Shown: in pieces, positions 46,996 through 59,200 of the stretch
How positions within the stretch are numbered: the stretch's first letter is position 1
Layout: every line of letters starts with the position of its first letter
Assembly (NCBI RefSeq): GCF_037176765.1
Contig: NC_090022.1
Coordinates: 88,361,891 to 88,425,890, forward strand
Reading direction: 5' to 3'
DNA length: 64,000 nucleotides
Source: Anolis sagrei
Taxonomy: Eukaryota > Chordata > Lepidosauria > Squamata > Anolidae
Notes under the pieces: model-generated
Database searches by the model: none
What the model saw: the letters and a program-made list of their open reading frames with translations, nothing else
What the model was told of the DNA's origin: nothing
Made by a program: the position numbers and the translations under genes

Positions 46996-47611
46996 CAATC
47001 AACCAATAGATTTTGGCCTGCATCAATAGGAGCATAGTGTCTAAATCTAGGGAAGTAATGCTACCCCTCTATTCCACCTTGGTTAGACCACACCTGGAAT
47101 ATTGTGTCCAATTCTGGGCATCACAGTTGAAGAGAAATGTTGACAAGCTGGAATGTGTCCAGAGGAGGGCGACTAAAATGATCAAGGGTCTGGAGAACAA
47201 GCCCTATGAGGAGCAAATTAAGGAGTTGGACATGTTTAGCCTGAAGAAGAGAAGGCTGAGAGGAGATATGATAGCCATGTATAAATATGTGAGAGGAAGT
47301 CACAGGGAGGAGGGAGCAAGCTGGTTTTCTGCTTCCCTGGAGACTAGGACGCAGAACAATGGCTTCACACTACAAGAAAGGAGATTCCATCTGAACATGA
47401 GGAAGAACTTCCTGACTGTGAGAGCCGTTCAGCAGTGGAACTCTCTGCCCCGGAGTGTGGTGGAGGCTCCTTCTTTGGAGGTTTTTAAACAGAGGCTAGA
47501 TGGCCATCTGTCAGGGGTGATTTGAATGCAATATTCCTGCTTCTTGGCAGGGGGTTGGACTGGATGGCCTATGAGGTCTCTTCCAACTCTAAGATTCTAT
47601 GATTCTATGTG
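46996..47611 (+). mobile_element. CR1 LINE 3' end with intact reading frame
   Basis: A 170-residue open frame (47013-47525) encodes the CR1 reverse-transcriptase C-terminus: [36 protein letters not shown] and [19 protein letters not shown]. The element ends 'attctatgattctatg', the CR1 octamer tail. It is 5' truncated, as most CR1 copies are, and the uninterrupted frame suggests a fairly recent copy. Confidence 0.9.
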
Positions 47612-48457
47612 CACTTTCCACCAACAGTCCAATGTTGTTGAGCTGAGATGCAAGTTTAGTGCTTCAATAGGATGTCGGAAAGGACCGTATAGAAACAAAA
47701 GGAAGGTGGAAGCTTGTCTTTTGGCCCACTATATCAATCCTCATGCATGAAGTTCTCTCTCCTGGTTTTCCTCTAGCTTAAATACATGTTTCAAATTCAA
47801 TGTTATTGATATCTCTAGTCTCTGATACCTGATAGATTCTGTGGAGGCTCCATAAAATTCCTCTATCACGCGCAATCTCTCCCACAGGAATGATAGAAAC
47901 CTAAATGGTCTAAACCAGATTCCTCACTGTTAAGTGGTCCTTTATTATTGTTCTTGTTGCTGTTACAGAACAGGAAGTATTTGGCATTTGTAGGCTTCTG
48001 GCCTGTATTTATAAATCTAGGGAGTTCTGGATAACAGAGATACCATTTAGTGCTTCCAACTGTCAGGAAAGGAATTATACAGTGATTTGTGGTAGTTCTC
48101 TGGTGATTAATGAGATAAAGCTGCAATGTATTTCTTGGTTGTTTTCTCATTCCAGATCCTACACAGTGAGCATATATCCTATCAACTAATAGTTATATAT
48201 CCCAAAAGGTAGCACTAGATGGTCATCCTGGCCGCTTCCAACATGGTAATGTTTGAAATTCAGATTAATGCCTTGCTGACTTGAAGTTTATTTTAATATC
48301 TATATCAATCCATAACATTCAAACAATAGCTGCATTCACTATGGTAAATGTATGGCTGCTTCAATCATTTCATGTTGTTGAATAACCTGTAGTTTTGGAA
48401 ACCTACTGGTGTGAAGGAATGGAAAAAAATACCCATGTGGATGACATAAAAGGACCA

Positions 48458-48655
48458 ACATGGTGTAATAGTTGGAGTGCTGGAGTAGGACTCTGTGAGG
48501 CAAGAGTTCAGATTCCTGCTCAACTATGAAAACCCATTGGATTACCTTGAGCAGGCCACATACTCTCAATCTCCTCTGAAGAAATCTTACCAAGAAACTC
48601 CTATGGTAGGTTCATCTTAAGTCTGAAGTGACTTGGATACACATGGCCAACCCAA
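48458..48655 (+). repeat. tRNA-derived SINE (family C), nearly full length
   Basis: 'ggtgtaatagttggagtgct' holds the A-box side, 'gaggcaagagttcagattcc' the B-box side, and 'agtctgaagtgacttggata' the 3' tail. A 14-base G tract follows at 48720-48733. Confidence 0.65.
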
Positions 48656-49734
48656 CTTGTTGACACAGGACAAATCTAACAATAACAGAAGACTCTTAGA
48701 TTACCAAAATATGTAATTTGGGGGGGGGGGGGGATGAACACAAGGCTCTCTAGTCCATTGGGAACCTCGTCTCCTTTGGTTACCAATCACAGGAAAAAGC
48801 ACTAAGTTGGATATGTATAAGCTTCCAACTGTTAGTTGAACACTCTGGTAATCTGCAAGTACCATGGTGAATGTGTAATTAAGGTATCTAGATAGAGCCA
48901 TCTACTTCTGGAGGTAGTACAGGAAGAAAACATGTTTGTGTCATTGTCACTGTTGCTGTGAAGATTATTAATTGGATATAGAGGATCTAGAAGCCATAGA
49001 TGAGGAATCTTCAGATAAAGTTGAACTACCGTGCCCATCATGCCTGGCAATAAATTACTTTACCTAAGACCAATAAGAATTGGTCCAACATCATCTGAAA
49101 GGCCAGGCTAGGGCTCACTCGTATTATATAACAAATATATTGTTTCCATGTCCGTTCCCTGAACGTTTTGCAAGCTATTTTAAAAGAACCAATCAACCTA
49201 ATTGAAGTCCATGTATTTTTAAAGGCTTCACTGCATTCTTTATAGTGTGAATTTCATTTGGTCCTCATCAAACATCTTTTAAACAAACAAAACAAACTCT
49301 GCACAGAGGATACCTTGGCCACCATTTTGTGTTGTCCACTTGCTTTTACAACATAAGGAAGAAAAATAGGCCATCAAAATGGCCATTAGGGCCCCCAAAC
49401 TTTGTGATGTTAAGGAAGATTTTTGCAAGTTGAAAAGAGCCCCTCACTTTTGTTTTGAAGACCTCAAGGAATTGATGTGACCCATGGCTTTTTCCTAATT
49501 TAGCTGTAGTGTGACCGGCTACTTAAGCTGCATATGAAAAGGTCACTTATTCTCTTCAAGAGAGGAGATGTCAACTTGAGTGATGGAGAGCCTTTGCACT
49601 AGGAGCCATAATATTCACTTTATACAATTGCCAACCCCATGTGGAAATGCAGGAAATGGATGGTGTAAAAATACATCCTTCTGTCTCTATAATGAGCGGG
49701 GGTTAAAACAAAACAAGTGACTAAATATCCTGAA

Positions 49735-49950
49735 GGCACCAGATTCCATCTGATGTTGGAATCTAAGCAGTCAGCCCTGGTTACTACTTGGATGGAAGAC
49801 TATTAACAAATACCAGGGACTGTGTACTATATTTTAGAGGAAGGAGCCACCTCTGAGTATTTCTTGCTTGAAAACCCCTACAAGATTCATGGGGTCACCA
49901 TAAGTTGTGAGGCAATATGAAGGCACATATACACACAAAATAAAAAAAAT
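49735..49950 (+). repeat. 5S-rRNA-derived SINE
   Basis: 'ggcaccagattccatctgat', 'gttactacttggatggaaga' and 'taccagggactgtgtactat' track the 5S rRNA sequence to its 3' end. They are followed by the SINE tail 'ggggtcaccataagttgtga'. Confidence 0.75.
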
Positions 49951-50446
49951 AGTGAATCATTGGCATCAAGGAGCAAATCTCTAATACTGTAAAGCACTGT
50001 CAGATTCCTGCTAACAGGATACATTTATATTAATTAAACTATAGATGGTTAACCAGCTGTAGTTTGTTTCCACAACAGATGGTCAATATTGGTTGCTGGG
50101 ATCACAAGTGGAGGAACACTAGCCATGACTGCTTAGCCTTTTTGAGCAAATATTGGAAACATTCATCCATGCTGGGTAGCAGTGTTCCTTGTTTGTGGAA
50201 TATTGGTGCAGGTGCTTTCCCTGACATTATAAATCTCCAACCATGAAGTAATGCAACCTAGACTATCTACTGTAACTGAGAAGTTCCAGGTGGTCTGAAT
50301 AGGCAAATTTACATTGGAGATCATGGGAGTAATAGTGGATTGGAAATCATTGTCATGGAAGACCTAAAAAAATAGCTAAAATAGTGGATTGCTCTCTGTT
50401 TCTCCCCTTGACTAGTATTAGTGCAGGCTTAGGTATCCTTCTAAAG

Positions 50447-50587
50447 AAGTGGTTCTCGACCTGTGGGTCCTCAGGTGTTTTGGTTTTGGCCTAAGACTCC
50501 CAGAAATCCCAGCCAGTTTACCAGCTGTTAGGATTTCTGGGAGTTGAAGGCCAAAACATCTGGGGACCCTCAGGTTGAGAACCACTG
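50447..50587. mobile_element. Short hAT-type MITE with perfect target duplication
   Basis: 'agtggttctcgacctgtggg' pairs with 'ctcaggttgagaaccact'. The 8-bp direct repeat TTCTAAAG flanks both ends (50439-50446 and 50588-50595). There is no coding content. Confidence 0.9.
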
Positions 50588-50917
50588 TTCTAAAGACACA
50601 TTTCAGTTATTGCTAACCGGGTTGCCCGTATACATTAGGGATGTAATAGTCTGCTGCTAAAATGAAATGTAGCATTGGGCTGCTCAGACTTAGTCTTACT
50701 ATTAGGGATAATGAGGCAATTGCTTCAGGTGACAGACACAGCCTTAAGATGGGATGAAGATGGTGTCCCATCTCCAATGTTGAAGAGATATTCCACTGTC
50801 AATCTAGTAAACTTTTTTATTGCTCATGTTCTATTGACCAACATAGTAAATGGTCAGGAATCCAACTCATGGAAATAAAAACCGATGAGGAATGGCTAGG
50901 GAAGTGGCTACATTTTG

Positions 50918-51290
50918 TTTGCAGAAGGGAAGACTGAGAGATGATATGATAGTCAACTTTAAATATCTGCAAGGACACCAAGTAGGAGATGTAGTAAGCT
51001 TATTTTCTGCTGTTACAAGGACTAGAAAATAAACAATTCGATTCAGGTTACAAAAGGAGGTTCCACCAAAACATTAGAAATGGCTTCTTAATGGTATAAG
51101 CTGTTCAGCAATGGAACAAACTGCCTCAGAGGTTGATGGACTCTCCTTTGGAGGTCTTTAAACAGAGGTTGGACGGGCACCTATAGAAACATATCATTAA
51201 TGACATCATGGTATGTTTCTACAGGTCAACAGGCCAAATGAGGGACCCTTTGTGGTCCAACATCTTATGATTCTACAATTTTAGGTCTTA
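50918..51290 (+). mobile_element. Old CR1-like LINE 3' end
   Basis: Diverged relative of the CR1 end at 46996: 'agaagggaagactgagagat', 'ctgttcagcaatggaacaaa', 'ggaggtctttaaacagaggt' and 'catcttatgattctac'. Clearly older than the other copies. Confidence 0.7.
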
Positions 51291-51899
51291 TTGGTGAAAT
51301 TGGGTAACTGATGCATCCACCATTGAGCCTCTGAGCTGATCATGACCTCTCCTGGTGTCAGTCTTGGATCTGGTACCAGAAGAGCTCTTATTCAACATGT
51401 AGCAGATGTGGGAGGAGTGGCAGTAAATCCAAGTGGATTTTCTTTTGTCCCTCCCACAAATTGGCAGGTGATCTCCAGACTTCATACAGTAATACTTTAT
51501 AACCCAGTTTTCATCCACAAGTTGGAATTTTAGTCCACTGTTGTAACATGATATTGCTTAACAGAGTTGCTAAGAGAAAGAATCAGGACTGTCCTATAAT
51601 GGTGTAAATCTTCTGACACATTGTTGCATCTGGTGCATTATTGCATTAGCCATGGTCATTAAGTAATAGATTGGACATTTTTAAAATTAGACAACAGAAT
51701 TCTAAAGAATGACTATTTTATCCTTCCTGGGGACATACCAATTTTATATATAGTTTCTGTAAGGAGGTTTATGTGTAATTTTATTTTCTGTTCCTTTCAA
51801 AAAGCTAAGTATTTTTGTCTTGCAAACCTTCTGAGAAAGAGTTAAGCATGGAGACTGTGACTACTTATTGAAACAGCTGGGTGAGCTTCCTTCTTCCTT

Positions 51900-52130
51900 T
51901 GTTGTTGGAAGTCTTCAAGTCATTTGCATGTATGTCAATCCTGCAGGGTTTTTATAGCAAGATTTGTTTGGAGTGAGGTTGCCATTCACCTTCCTCTAAG
52001 GCTGAGAGAGTGTGATTTGCCCAAGATCACTTAGTGGATTTACATGGCAAAGGTTTTTTTTTCCCCCTGAACCTCATCTCCAGAGTTGTAGTCTAATGTT
52101 CTAATCACTATACTATGATTATAACACATT
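51900..52130 (-). repeat. tRNA-derived SINE (family C)
   Basis: 'tggaagtcttcaagtcattt' at the tail side, 'aggctgagagagtgtgattt' centrally, and 'agttgtagtctaatgttcta' near the tRNA-like end, in reverse orientation. Confidence 0.6.
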
Positions 52131-52139
52131 CCACTTTGG

Positions 52140-52350
52140 CGTGTGTGCCTTAAATAGCCTGTCGACTTATGACAACCCCATTAATTTTGTAGGGCTTTCT
52201 TAGGCAAGGAATAGATGTGATTTTGCCAATTCCTTCCTCTGAAATGCAACCTACATCACCTAGTATTCATCACCTAGTTTCCCATCCAAATACTAACCAG
52301 GGCTGACTGCACAGCTTTCAAGATCAGATGGGATCTGGTGCCTTTAGGGT
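52140..52350 (-). repeat. 5S-rRNA-derived SINE, reverse orientation
   Basis: 'ccatccaaatactaaccagg' and 'agatcagatgggatctggtg' are the reverse complement of the 5S internal promoter region. The tail side is 'gcctgtcgacttatgacaac'. Confidence 0.75.
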
Positions 52351-53139
52351 ATTTGGGGGAAGTAGAACTCTATATTGCAAGAGACATCCCTCCTTTCAAT
52401 GTTTCCTTATTAATGGTAACAGATCCAACATACTGAACTGTGCGACAATGACACTATCACACTGTGAATGCTACTTCTTTCCCTGCATTACTGACAGCAG
52501 GGATCCAAAATTACATTTAGCCATAAAAATGCACCCTTGGGCCTATCACTTTCTCTGTCTCAACTTGACCTACCTGATCACATTGCTCTGAGATTAAATA
52601 AGTCAGATACTATGTATTAATGTCACTGAACAAATAGTGGAATTAAAATAAATAAAAATATATTTTGTGTTAACATTAGCCATTGCCTGGCGTGGGGAAG
52701 TGAGATAGGAATGTGCATTTTAGCTTTAAAGATAATACACAGAAAATAGGATGGGTGTCTTTTTTTCTGGAGAGGGTTTTTATACTCTGATTTTTATGCC
52801 AGTTATTTTTTGATGATGTTCAGTTGTCCATGTCCCTTTTGATGTTCTATCGGAAGAAGTGTAACTAAAACAACTCCAGTTCTAAAGAAGTGCATAGCAG
52901 GGTGCAAAAAACAAAGTACCTGTAAAATAGTGAATGTAGGTAGAAAATACAAATAAGCAAGTGGACCGCAACTGACTTATAACTGAATCAGGAGCTTCCT
53001 GTTGCCATCGCATGCAACGATATATAATAGCCTGGGGATGAAATTGTTTTGGCAATGTCAAACTTATGGGGGCACGGGAAGGGGTTGCCTTTACTAAATG
53101 AAAAGGGTCCTATGAGATATCTGTTTTATTATGCTGTTG

Positions 53140-53310
53140 TTGGTATGTATCTTACAGTTGACTTCAGTTGTTTTCTTGGCAAGATTTGTTCAGAGGGGGT
53201 TTGCCTTTGAGGGAGTGTGACTTGCTCAAAATTACCCAGTAGATTTCCATGGCTGAATAAGGAATCAAACCCTGGTCTCCCAGAGTCTTCGTTCAAACCA
53301 CTACACCACA
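53140..53310 (-). repeat. tRNA-derived SINE (family C)
   Basis: 'tttcttggcaagatttgttc', 'aatcaaaccctggtctccca' and 'caaaccactacaccacac' are the reverse complement of a tRNA-like head with A and B boxes. Confidence 0.65.
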
Positions 53311-55485
53311 CTTTCTATCATTTTTGCTATATAGAATATAGAACTATGTAACAAAGATTAATTCAAAATAAAAATGAAAGCTGCCGTGTCTCCCAAGTTC
53401 ATTTTAAATATTTGCATATTTGTTATACTTCAACTTACAGTAAAGGTAAAGGGGAAAAGCAATGCAAGAGGTAGAAAACCAGGGCGGGTGGTTGAATGGT
53501 TATTGTTCTTTGGAGCAGCAGTGTTTACTCTGGGACATACATTAAAATATGCTGAATCTGAGAGACCTCAGAGAATGGGAGAATAATTACAAGTAGTATC
53601 CAAAGACATAGCCTCATAGTTTGGATCAATATGAATAGAACCTTGTAGCACTTAGTCCCTGAGAGGCTATGAGACCCTTTCTCATACTAATTTCAAGTAA
53701 CTGAAAGTGTTAGCTCCCTTACACTCATCCTCTACAAAAGTTACTGCTAAGTGAATCAAGGAGATACTAAAATCTTCTGGGGGAAAGATATCCAATGCTT
53801 TGTTAGCATAATTAGCCTGCTAAGACAAAGAAATAATAAACTGAGACCAGAATGAGATTTGTAATACACATGGAAGCCCAACGCCAGAATGGCTGCAGCC
53901 AGTGTCTCCTCCTGCCCTCCCAGGCATGCGAGCCATTGGGTTGTTTACAGGAGCAAACAGCAGGGAGTCCACAGACACATTCACAACTGCCTCCAAGTTC
54001 TCACTCATACTCTCTAGTTCAAAGGGTAAATCTTGTTCTTTAGAATGAAGAATTTTGCAACAAGCTCTGATATTTACCATATCAAACAAAAGGGGAGTTT
54101 GCATTGTTTGAAGAACATTAGAAAGCAGACAAATTAAAGTAACAAGGGAAATTTACTTTACCTAACCAATGTTTGCAACCTAGTTCACTTTATGACTTTT
54201 GTAAAAGGACACTATCAAGTCAGTTCCTAGGCCAGTTTCATTGGTTGTTGATCAAGCCCTTAACAATTTCCCTTTCTGTCTTTTGAAATAGATGACATAA
54301 TTATTAATTATGTATAGAGATAGATATAAATACAAGGATGCACAAGGTGTGGATACATGAGCAGACTGTATACATTAAAACTATACTTTTAACTGTTTTA
54401 AAAACATAAACTCCGATGTTTATTAAAAAATATTGTCAAGTGTTATCCAAATAAGCCTCAGCCTTGCTGATTTTAAAATAATTACTTTACAAATGTTACA
54501 AACTTAACAGGGGCAAAACATGAAACTCTTAGCAGTCTGCAATTCATTACAGTTTTGGACACCATATAAAGAAACCCTGCATAGAGTTATGGTTGTTTGC
54601 TCTCCTAACAAATGCCTTTGTGGAAAAGTATACTTTCATTGCATCCCTATTCATCTGTACCGAGAAATAAGCCCTACCAAGTTCAGTTGGATTCGCTTCC
54701 ACACACACACACAAACACACATTTCTGCTTCAAAATGAATTGTATATGAACAACATAGATCAGGGTTATCAGATCTATAGCTCTCTAGAAGCTAGACAAC
54801 AACTCCATGGACAAGCTGGCTGAAGTTAATAGGAACTGAAGTTCAACAACACCTGGAAGACTACAGATGGTCTTTCTGAGTTATCTAGTTGCAGTGGAGG
54901 AAAGAATTAAACACTGGGCTGGTTCTAACTGAGATGGTAAAAACTATGTCTAGACTGTACCACTTCAAGGCTGGAATTCTATTGGTGATGCATGCCTGCC
55001 ATTGCATAAAGATAAAAAGGTAAATGCAATTTCTCAATCCATCTGAAATGAGGCATTTGGTGCCTTCTTGTACAATGGCACTTCCACACACATGTACATG
55101 GGCAATCTCTGCTTGAGGTGCTGGTGCCCACTACTCTAGCCACTCAGAGGGGTGCTCAGTCGGCAAAAGAGTGTTCCTGCTGTCCTCCCAGGCCTACTGG
55201 AGGGCTACATTTCCCTATCCTATGTCTAAACAGTGTGAAAGTAGAGGAATGAGACATTTGAAGCAGATTATATGATGTATGTGAGAAATAATCAGAAAAA
55301 TGGGGACACAGAAACTGTCCAGAATATCAGATAATTGGGATTCAATATATAAAGCTTTTCTGGATATCCAGAAAAGCCTGAAATGTGATGAATGAACATT
55401 TACACACACACAGTATTTACAGGAAGACCCTCTGGATCAGTCTGTTGGAAGACAGTCTTAGGTAGCGGTTACAGAGTTGTTGAGT
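53311..55485. other. Intergenic DNA downstream of WNT8A
   Basis: No exon recognised. An old hAT-MITE-like scrap may lie near 54775-54875 and a short CA repeat lies near 54702-54720. The WNT8A 3' UTR on the minus strand presumably covers part of 55485-55100; no polyadenylation signal could be chosen with confidence. Confidence 0.4.
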
Positions 55486-56242
55486 TTATCTCCTGGGTGC
55501 CCTGTTTCGCTTCCGGATGTTATTGGAAGAAAAGCTCTCGGATCTAGAGCAATAATACTTGGTGACTACTTGTTTGCATTGCTGACATTTCACTGTGCAA
55601 CACCAGAGGAACTTGCAGTTGCAGCTGGAGACAACCTCTGTCCTTGTTTCCTCTATTTTCAGCCCACAGTCCAAGCAGACTTTCTTACAACTCCGCTTCT
55701 TGCCACCCTGCAGGCATTCCCGCCCTTCTGTGCCCCGAAGGCCCAAGCTGACGTTGATGGTGCAGTAGTCAGGAGAGTCCTCCAAGAACACAAGATTCGT
55801 AGATGGCACAGAGCCAAAAGCCTCGTTTTTGGCTCCCCGACTCTCTGCGCTGTTCCCGGCTCTTATCCTGTTCTTATCCATTTCTAGCTTCTGAGCCTGA
55901 TCATATTTGGTTTTCAGGTAACTTCCAATTTCTCTGAAGTCTGCAAGCTGAAGCCAACAGGTTTGAATGTTGCAGCTCCCAGATACCCCATGACATTTGC
56001 ATGTTCGCTTCATGGTTGATTTTACAGCCTAGGGTGAGAAGGAGAAGAGAAGTTAGGAACACAAAGAAATCACAATTCAAAACATTCCCATTTATTAAAT
56101 CATGTGAAAAATTAGTGAGAAAAAATTGTTTAACTTGGAAGTCTAATTTGCATTTTCAAAGATGGTAAATAGTTACAGTCTATATAGTTTTATATACTGG
56201 AGTTGCATTACAATTATGTGATCTCATTACAGTGGGTCCTTG

Positions 56243-56282
<40 letters not shown>

Positions 56283-59200
56283 CTCACCCTCTCTCCCCAA
56301 AGGGACTCAGGGTGACTTCCAAACAGAGAAGATAAAATTGGCACACATTCAATACCATCAAATCAGCATTTCCACATTTATACATATAGTCAAAACAAAA
56401 AGGAAAGACACTAGCTGGTGATATGAAACAACCAAGCATCGTGAACATATAATCAGACAGATATAAAAAATGCAGCTCTTCAATAAATACTATAAAATAG
56501 TCATTGTCAACTTCATCCATTAAAGAGTCAATGATCTTACTCATCCTTCTCTCTGCAATTGAGCAAAGGTGAGATTTTAGCTTATTCTTAAAGGACAGGA
56601 GTGTAGGGGCTGTTCTAATTCCTTTAAGGAGGGAGTTCAAGAGGAAAGGGGTGACCACGGAGAAGGCCCTCTCTCTCATCCGCTTGGGACGGGATGGGAG
56701 GTGGGACCAAGGTGAGGGCCCCCTCTGATGATCGCAGAGTCCAAACAGGTTTGTAAACAGGGATGTGGGATGTTAAATACAGTATGACAGATACAGTATT
56801 GAAGGACAGTTGTTTCAATGCAAATTGAGATACTCTCTAGTTCAGAGTGTTTAATTAAACCATCTTTATTTCTAAACAAAATGTTACATTCAAAGCCTGA
56901 TGAGGTTTGATGAATGTTAGGTTTGATCAATGTTATCAAGGTTTGATACATGTTATCAACGCCTGATAAGGTAACTCTGCTCTCATTCAAGTTGAGCAAG
57001 CTGTCCGAACCCAGCCAAGCCCAAGAAGTCAAAGAGATAAGTCATTCAGAGGGGAAAATGCCTAAAGGGACAGTTCTGGAGCATCTCTATGACCACAGAC
57101 CAATTCCCAGAGAAATATTTCTGACTTACCAGCCGCCCGGCTTCATTATTATGCAAATTCATTAAAGCTCTGGTATCATGTCCTGTCTCCAAAGCATCCA
57201 CAAAGTGTTTTGAAATTTTTTCAGCAAATTCCACGTTGTCACTGCAGCCGCCCCAAATCCATCCTTTTCCCCCTGGAAAGAAAAACCGCAGCACTGATTA
57301 TTTGTTCTGGGATGAAATATTAGAAGCAGATCTTGGTGTGGACACAAATCACAAAAGAAACAGGGTAGGCAGTTTTGCCTGTGTGTAGAATTGGGATTAT
57401 ACAATTATAATTTTTGTGATTCAGAGAAATTACATCTGAGACTAGATTAATCTGTACTTTGGATTTAATTATACCTGTGATAACAAGAAGCAGGACTTGC
57501 TACTGAAATTTTGTCACCTTTAAGTGTCAGCATTACAATGAAATTGAATGCACTCATTCTACTCAGATGCTATCTCAAGAAAAATGCATGCTCACCCACA
57601 TGTCCATTTCTTGAGCTATCGCAGCTACAACTTTCAAAATCACCCATGCTGCAGTTCCTGGCCAATGTGTACATTACTCCAGCTGAGCTGATGGCATGAA
57701 CAAAAGAGGTCTCCCTGGTTGCTGGAAGGAAACAGACACAGCAGATATCAGGAGCAATACAGGCAACCATAGACAATAATAATCTAGATTCCTTCTTCAC
57801 TATATTCCCTTATATACGTTCTACAGTATTACAGAAAGGACTTTTTTTCTCGTGTCAGGAGTGACTTGAGTCTAGTGTGAGAGAATTTGCCGTCTGCAAG
57901 GATGTTGCCCAGGGGACACCCAGAAGAAAGGACTGAGAATATAACAGTAGAAGGCAATTCATTCACATGACAGAAATTCTGCAGAGGTATTCAGCAATGT
58001 AGCAGAATAGTGTATCTTTAAAGCTACACTCCCCTTCCCTTCCATTCGCTTCTCTTCCCCCTTCTTTCCTTCCTACAAAGGTATGGGGAAGAACAACGTA
58101 ACAAAATATAGGATGTGGAGGATGAACTGAATTCATATAAAAATGCATTAGGGAAATAAAAATGTTTCAAATGTATGTTACCTAAATACCCTAAAGGCAC
58201 TAGATCCTGTCTAATCTTGTCAGCTAAGCAAGGTGATCTCTGGTTAGTACTTGAATGGAGGCTGCCAGTGAATATAATGTGCTGTAGGCTATATTTTAGA
58301 GAAAGGAACTGGCAAAACCACTTTTGAATATTCCTAGCCCAAGGTAGGAAATCCACGAGGTCACCATAAGTCGACAGGAGACTTGAAGTCACATACTCTA
58401 CTTGAAAGTGAAGAACACATATTTGGTTTTTTTTTAAGTGAGAAAACTTTAAAGGAAATCTGGTTGAAAGTGCAGGGATATTATCAAAGCATGCTACAAT
58501 CTACAATAGCTCCCTCTTCCATAGAGTCTTGTGTCGGTGTTTTAAGCATGGGCTTGGAACACGAAGAAATCAGTGTTGCTGGTGAAAGTGTTGTCTCTTA
58601 ATAGCCATGTACAAACAACATACAATCGGCAACATTATGAGACTGCAGGGTGCAGATCTTTTGCAGATTTTATAAAGGACTAGGTAAATGTAAAGGATTT
58701 TGTCTGACATTAAGTCCAGTCTTGTCTGACTCTGGGGGTTGGTGGCGCTCATCTCCATTTTTAAGCTGAAGAGCTAGCCTTGTCCGTAGACACCGCCAAG
58801 GTAATGTGGCCAGCATGACTGCACAGAGTGCCATTACCTTCCCACTGGAGTGGTACCTATTGATCTACTCACATTTGCATGTTTTCGAACTGTTAGATTA
58901 GCAGAAGCTGAGGCTAACAGCAGGAGCTCACCCCACTCCTCAGATTCGAACCAGTGACCTTAATGTCAGCAAGTTCAGCAGCTTGGCGGTTTAACCCACT
59001 GTGCCACCAGGGGCTCAGTAAAGGACTACTAAGTCTTGTTTTAAAGACTTAACAAAGTACCACTAAATCTTCAAAATAAACTTGTTTAGGAGTGCTCAGT
59101 TAGCTTATTTCTTTGCAAATAATCTCCTGCAACATGTGTGTTGATTCACAATAATTTGTGCTAAACGTTTTGTCAGTTTATTGCATGTACAGCACATGGT

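Noticed and set aside
47013-47525. 170-codon open frame as a host gene
   Set aside because: It is the CR1 reverse-transcriptase C-terminus and ends in the CR1 octamer tail.
49735-49950. A 5S rRNA gene
   Set aside because: Sequence is diverged, lacks the 5' part and the T-run terminator, and continues into a SINE tail shared with three other copies.
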